A stretch of DNA of 10,265 nucleotides, taken from the NCBI GenBank assembly GCA_002887195.1, contig PJAB01002148.1, positions 1 through 10,265 of the forward strand. The letters are read 5' to 3'. The notes below the pieces were generated by a model. The model was not told where the DNA came from and did not search any database. It saw only the letters and a list, made by a program, of their open reading frames with translations. This document shows, in pieces, positions 7,067 through 10,265 of this stretch (within the stretch, counting starts at the first letter, position 1; each line of letters opens with the position of its first letter). Both the position numbers and the translations under genes were made by a program. The DNA comes from Chrysochromulina parva (lineage: Eukaryota; Haptophyta; Prymnesiales; Chrysochromulinaceae).

Positions 7067-10000
7067 CTATGCCATGTACGGATTCGTCGTGCTCAGCTTC
7101 TGGCCGCCATTGTAGCGGTGGTAGGCGATGAGGTAGTCGATGTGCACGTACTCCGAGTGGAAGAGAACAAACTCGCGGTAGCGCTCGATATGGATACCCA
7201 GCTCGGCGATCAGCGAGTGGTGGCAGATTGGTGGTAGGACGCCCGGCACGTCCGAGAGCTCCCGGAAGCTTATGGGGAAGATGCGCGCGCCATGGTCCAT
7301 CGAGGTGGCCGACTGGCCCATATGCTGCGTGCGCACGGGGAAGCCGAGGGCCGCGCGCACCACGAGAACGTAGAAGACGTCGCTCGGGTGGCGCACTGTT
7401 CTGCCGTACAGCCGCTTGTGCAGCTCACTGCTCGGGTCGTACACGCTGTCGGCCCCGACGTACTGATCCGTCTTGCCAGGGTCCTCCGCGCAGTAGATGC
7501 CGTCACCAAAGGCGGTGCCCGCGTTGGTGCCTGCGTAGCGCTCGTTAAGGCCCTTGGACAGCAGGGCTAGCAGCCGATCTGGGTTGGTGCCATGCAGGAG
7601 GATGGCCTCGTTGGCGCCTGCCTCCATGGTGAAGCCTTCCGCGGCACGAGCCGTCCTCACCGGCAGGCCGGGCACCTTGTCGACATCCTTGCCCTTCTTC
7701 TTGAGCAGATCCATCTCCTCCTGCACGCGCTTCACGCCCCCCCTGTACTTTTCTCGGTTGCGTGGGTGGTTGACCTTCCACGCACACGCGAGCTTCAGCG
7801 AGTCATACGGGCCATACTTCTTCTGCACGTCCTTGCCCTTGCCGAGCCACTCTGGGCGCTCTGTCTGGAGCAGCGCCTCGAGCGAGCGTCGCACGTGTGC
7901 ATCGTTTGCATCGGACGCGAGCAGAGGCCGGAGGGCGAAGCCGTCCTCCAGCAGTGCTTTCTGAGCCTTCTCCTGCACGTGAGCCTTCTCGGCTGGTGCA
8001 GCCCGAGTCACCTGGTTGGGGTAGAGCCACCCGCTCACCTCCCCGTTGTCAAAGGTGACCTTGTACGGGTTGCTGGTCCCGTCGTCGGACGTGATCTTGC
8101 CGCGCCTGCCATTCACCATCACGGATTCACCCATCCCGATGCGGCCTGTGGGCGCAGGAGCTTCATCATGCTTCGGTCTGCTCCAGACTGAGCTGCCCCA
8201 GACATCCTGTTTTGGTGACGGTAATGGTTCTGGTGGCGGTAACTGTTTTCCATGTTCTGGTTGAGGTGGAGGTGGTGGTGGCGGTGGTTGTGCCTGCTCG
8301 CAGCGTCTCAAGATGAGGACGAAAACGAGAGCAAGACCAAGGCTCTGTCCCAGGGCAACCAAGATGGGAGCCAAGACTGGATGTGGAGGAGGTGGCAGAG
8401 CAGGTGGATGAGGCGGTGAAGGCGCTGGTGGTGGCGGTGGTGGCGGCAGCGGTGGTGGCGGTGGAAATGGTGACGGTGGAGTTGGGAGTGGTGAAGGAGG
8501 AGGGGGCGATGGGGATGGAGGAGGTGGTGGCAGTGGCGGTGGCGGTGGATGTGGCTGCGGCAGTGCTGGGAACGGTGGGGTTGGTGGAGGGAGTGGTGAG
8601 GGTGGAGGAGGTGGTGGCAGAGATGGCGGAGGTTGCAAAGGTTGCGGAGATGCTGGTGGTGGAGGAGGGGGTGGTGAGGGTGAAGGAGGTGGAGGCAGAG
8701 ACGGTGGAGGTCGAAAAGGTTGCGGAGTTGCTGGTGGTGGTGGAGGGGGTGGTGAGGGTGGAGGAGGTGGTGGCAGAGGCGGTGGAGGTTGCAAAGGTTG
8801 CGGAGTTGCTGGGGGTGGCGGAAGGAATGGTGAGGGAGGTAGGGGAGGTGGCAAGTAGAAGCAACAGCCAAAGCAGCTGCATCCCATCCAACTTGAATAC
8901 TCGCATGACAGGATCCCCTCGAACGAACCGCAGGTTGTCTTCAGGCATGGAGAATGGCACGCATTCTCGTGCGGTGGCGACTGCGGCGGTGGAAGTGGCG
9001 GATTCAGCGGCATGGGGGGCGATGGCGGCGGAGGGTGAGGCAAGGGGGGAGGTGGAGGCGATGGCGGCGGCGGCGGCGGCGGCTGCAACGGTGGTAACGG
9101 TGGTAGCGGTGGCAGCTGGGGTGGCAACGGTGGTAGAGGAGGCGGCGGGAGAAAAGGAGGAGGAGCAGGAGGGGTAGGCGGTTGCGGAGGCACGGGAAGT
9201 AGAGGAGGAGGGCTTGCTTTCCACAGGCTTGCTTTCCACAGGGGGGGGGTATCAGACGGTGCAAGGGTGGCGACCCCCTGCAAGAGCGCCAGACACCCGA
9301 AGAGGACCAACGTGAGAATGAATGCCTGCAACGCCTGCATAAACACAATGTGAACGCCTCCTGCCCCGGTAGCCCGATTCTTCAAGTCGCCACGTTTGTA
9401 CCAGTGTGTAGTGGTTGTGCCGTCAGGGTACTCAATCAAATAGCCGTAACTGCTGTTAACATGCCATATCTTGCCGACATCCCCGGGCGTCAGGGGCCCG
9501 CCTGTGGCGCCGTCTGCAAGCATGACAAGGTCACCGACCTTGAGCGGCGACTGATCGTCGATGCAGATTCGGTCGGTAGCCCGAGTCACCTGGTTTGGGT
9601 AGAGCCATCCACTCACCTCCCCGTTGTCGAAGGTGACCTTGTACGGGTTACTAGTCCCGTCGTCGGACGTGATCTTGCCACGCCTGCCATTCACCATTAC
9701 GTCTTCCCCCATCCCGATGCGGCGATTTGCGAGGAAGATGAATATGAGAATGCCCGGCGCTGCGAACGCTAGGGCGAGAGCAGCCATCGACTCCTCCCAG
9801 TAGAGCAGGGTAAAAGGAGGGGTAAGAGGTGGCAAAGGCAGTTGCGGAGGCCACGGAGGAAGAGGCGACGGGGGAGGTGGAGGCGATGGCGGTGGAGGAA
9901 GAGGCGACGGGGGAGGCGGAGGCGGTGGCGGCGGAGGAAGAGGCGACGGGGGAGGCGGAGACCAAGGCTGCGGATGCCACGGAGGAAATGGAGGGAGGCT

Positions 10001-10265
10001 TGGAGAGAGCGCCCGCATCTCAGGCACAGTGACGACTTCCTGCAAGAGCGCCAGCCCCCCGTAGAAGATCGACGTGAGAATGAAAGCCTGCATCGCCTTC
10101 ATCAACATGTGAATGGCTGGTGGTGCTCGTGGTGCTGCAGATGCGGCAGCCCGAGTCACCTGGTGAGGGTAGAGCCACCCGCTCACCTCCTCGTCAAAGG
10201 TGACCTTGTACGGGTTACTCGTCCCGTCGTCGGTCGTGATCTTGCCACGCCTGCCATTCACCATC
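7067..10265 (-). CDS. Modular proline-rich membrane protein with C-terminal PARP catalytic domain (5' partial)
   Basis: The gene reads right to left, ends with TAG at 7069-7067 and runs off the right edge. Residues are counted from the Met at 10264, which lies inside a repeat domain and is not the true start. Order: small SH3/KOW-like domain (1-40), span (58-80), proline-rich loop (87-148), span (159-179), second copy of the small domain (183-228), Mib/HERC2-like domain (240-297), span (309-335), proline-rich loop with eight Cys at 436-468, span (630-652), proline-rich linker, third copy (711-752), helical pre-PARP region (756-890) and PARP catalytic domain. The catalytic triad is His891 (LLHGTNP), Tyr924 (GDGIYCAED) and Glu1031 (REFVLF), which aligns with the PARP-1 Glu of NEYIVY. 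The predicted activity is NAD-dependent ADP-ribosylation; poly versus mono is open. Basic residues flank the spans on the domain side (NRR, LRR), placing the PARP and small domains in the cytosol and the proline-rich loops outside. No homologue with this order is known to me. Confidence 0.85.
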   Translation of the reverse strand, partial: MVNGRRGKITTDDGTSNPYKVTFDEEVSGWLYPHQVTRAAASAAPRAPPAIHMLMKAMQAFILTSIFYGGLALLQEVVTVPEMRALSPSLPPFPPWHPQPWSPPPPSPLPPPPPPPPPPSPLPPPPSPPPPPSPLPPWPPQLPLPPLTPPFTLLYWEESMAALALAFAAPGILIFIFLANRRIGMGEDVMVNGRRGKITSDDGTSNPYKVTFDNGEVSGWLYPNQVTRATDRICIDDQSPLKVGDLVMLADGATGGPLTPGDVGKIWHVNSSYGYLIEYPDGTTTTHWYKRGDLKNRATGAGGVHIVFMQALQAFILTLVLFGCLALLQGVATLAPSDTPPLWKASLWKASPPPLLPVPPQPPTPPAPPPFLPPPPLPPLPPQLPPLPPLPPLQPPPPPPPSPPPPPLPHPPPPSPPMPLNPPLPPPQSPPHENACHSPCLKTTCGSFEGILSCEYSSWMGCSCFGCCFYLPPPLPPSPFLPPPPATPQPLQPPPPLPPPPPPSPPPPPPPATPQPFRPPPSLPPPPSPSPPPPPPPASPQPLQPPPSLPPPPPPSPLPPPTPPFPALPQPHPPPPPLPPPPPSPSPPPPSPLPTPPSPFPPPPPLPPPPPPPAPSPPHPPALPPPPHPVLAPILVALGQSLGLALVFVLILRRCEQAQPPPPPPPPQPEHGKQLPPPEPLPSPKQDVWGSSVWSRPKHDEAPAPTGRIGMGESVMVNGRRGKITSDDGTSNPYKVTFDNGEVSGWLYPNQVTRAAPAEKAHVQEKAQKALLEDGFALRPLLASDANDAHVRRSLEALLQTERPEWLGKGKDVQKKYGPYDSLKLACAWKVNHPRNREKYRGGVKRVQEEMDLLKKKGKDVDKVPGLPVRTARAAEGFTMEAGANEAILLHGTNPDRLLALLSKGLNERYAGTNAGTAFGDGIYCAEDPGKTDQYVGADSVYDPSSELHKRLYGRTVRHPSDVFYVLVVRAALGFPVRTQHMGQSATSMDHGARIFPISFRELSDVPGVLPPICHHSLIAELGIHIERYREFVLFHSEYVHIDYLIAYHRYNGGQKLSTTNPYMA
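8001..8145 (-). repeat. SH3/KOW-like domain, copy 3 (next to PARP)
   Basis: This 145-bp unit encodes IGMGESVMVNGRRGKIT and runs on to SGWLYPNQVTRA. By eye it differs from the copy at 9579-9723 at about 11 positions, several of them synonymous and four clustered at the GES/GED end. The fold guess (small beta barrel of SH3, KOW or Tudor type) rests on the GD.V.V.G..G.I....G..Y.V.FD.G pattern only. Confidence 0.8.
8200..8854 (-). repeat. Proline-rich tracts around the fourth membrane span
   Basis: From 8854 down to 8387 the - strand encodes SPPPPPPPA-type runs with repeating units such as PPATPQPLQPPP and PPASPQPLQPPP. The fourth membrane span at 8377-8309 follows, and a shorter proline-rich linker at 8293-8200 leads to the third small domain. 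Codons are mainly CCA, CCT and CCG with TCA serine, so the + strand appears as GGTGG/GGAGG repeats. Confidence 0.75.
8972..9211 (-). repeat. Proline-rich tract between third span and Cys island
   Basis: PPP runs with Leu, Gln, Ser and His interruptions (PPLPPLPP, PPPPSPPMPL) follow the duplicated LWKAS motif. The tract leads into the Cys-rich island encoded at about 8861-8971. In the predicted topology it is outside the membrane. Confidence 0.75.
9211..9249 (-). repeat. 15-bp tandem duplication next to a nine-G run
   Basis: GGCTTGCTTTCCACA occurs twice in tandem on the + strand (9211-9225 and 9226-9240), giving LWKASLWKAS in the protein. It is followed at once by nine G bases (9241-9249), read as prolines. 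The reading frame is intact on both sides. Confidence 0.8.
9579..9723 (-). repeat. SH3/KOW-like domain, copy 2
   Basis: This 145-bp unit has the same length as the copy at 8001-8145 and is about 92% identical to it by eye. It follows the second membrane span and is followed by the Mib/HERC2-like segment, which has LKVGDLVML, GPLTPGDVGKI and YPDGTT motifs and occurs only once. Confidence 0.8.
9821..10006 (-). repeat. Proline-rich tract of the first module
   Basis: This tract encodes WSPPPPSPLPPPPP-type sequence between the first and second membrane spans. On the + strand, GAGGCGACGGGGGAGG recurs about every 30 bases between 9860 and 9960, so the tract has grown by duplication of a short unit. 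Confidence 0.75.
10149..10265 (-). repeat. SH3/KOW-like domain, copy 1 (cut by window edge)
   Basis: This is the first visible copy of the domain, truncated at the right edge. It has an in-frame 3-base deletion relative to the others (FDEEVSGW in place of FDNGEVSGW) and KITTDDG in place of KITSDDG. It is followed by a membrane span whose QAFILT start also appears after the second module. Confidence 0.8.

Noticed and set aside
8383..9177. 264-codon Val/Ala/Glu-rich frame on the + strand
   Set aside because: Antisense shadow of the PARP-gene proline tracts; the sense frame continues into recognisable domains and this one does not.

Overview
The window looks like nuclear DNA of a GC-rich unicellular eukaryote, most plausibly a microalga. 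The reasons are kilobase-long extensin-like SPPP/SPPPP tracts fused to transmembrane segments, kinesin-light-chain-type TPR repeats, a PARP-type ADP-ribosyltransferase domain, wide gene spacing and no bacterial-style operon or ribosome binding sites. A haptophyte or similar marine alga would fit the mix of domains, but that is an impression from protein style, not a demonstrated assignment. All three genes read as uninterrupted frames; no intron is needed.

Layout. (1) Positions 3-4535, + strand: a 5'-truncated gene for a protein of at least 1510 residues: proline-rich tract, Cys-containing spacer, second proline-rich tract, a globular domain, five membrane spans, then about eight 42-residue TPR repeats. 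(2) Positions 4536-5362: a gap between convergent genes with no convincing gene but three inverted repeats, one a perfect 13-bp stem with an 8-nt loop. (3) Positions 5363-6487 (possibly to 6562), - strand: a 2-oxoglutarate/Fe(II) oxygenase-like protein with a secretory or organelle-type N-terminus. (4) About 6488-7066: an intergenic stretch with four tandem CACGTT hexamers close to that gene's start. (5) Positions 7067-10265, - strand, 5' end beyond the window: a modular protein with three near-identical small beta-type domains, four membrane spans, proline-rich loops with a Cys-rich island, and a C-terminal PARP catalytic domain with an intact H-Y-E triad.

The two large genes share a design although they are not obviously homologous. 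Each has hydroxyproline-glycoprotein-like proline-rich segments that membrane-span counting and flanking positive charges place outside the cell (or in a lumen), joined through the membrane to a cytosolic module: TPR repeats in one, an ADP-ribosyltransferase in the other. This recalls the plan of plant proline-rich extensin-like receptor kinases with different outputs. The proposal that they sense or anchor the cell covering is inference. The PARP protein is the most unusual object in the window. The oxygenase between them has no demonstrated functional link to either, although the wider superfamily includes prolyl hydroxylases.
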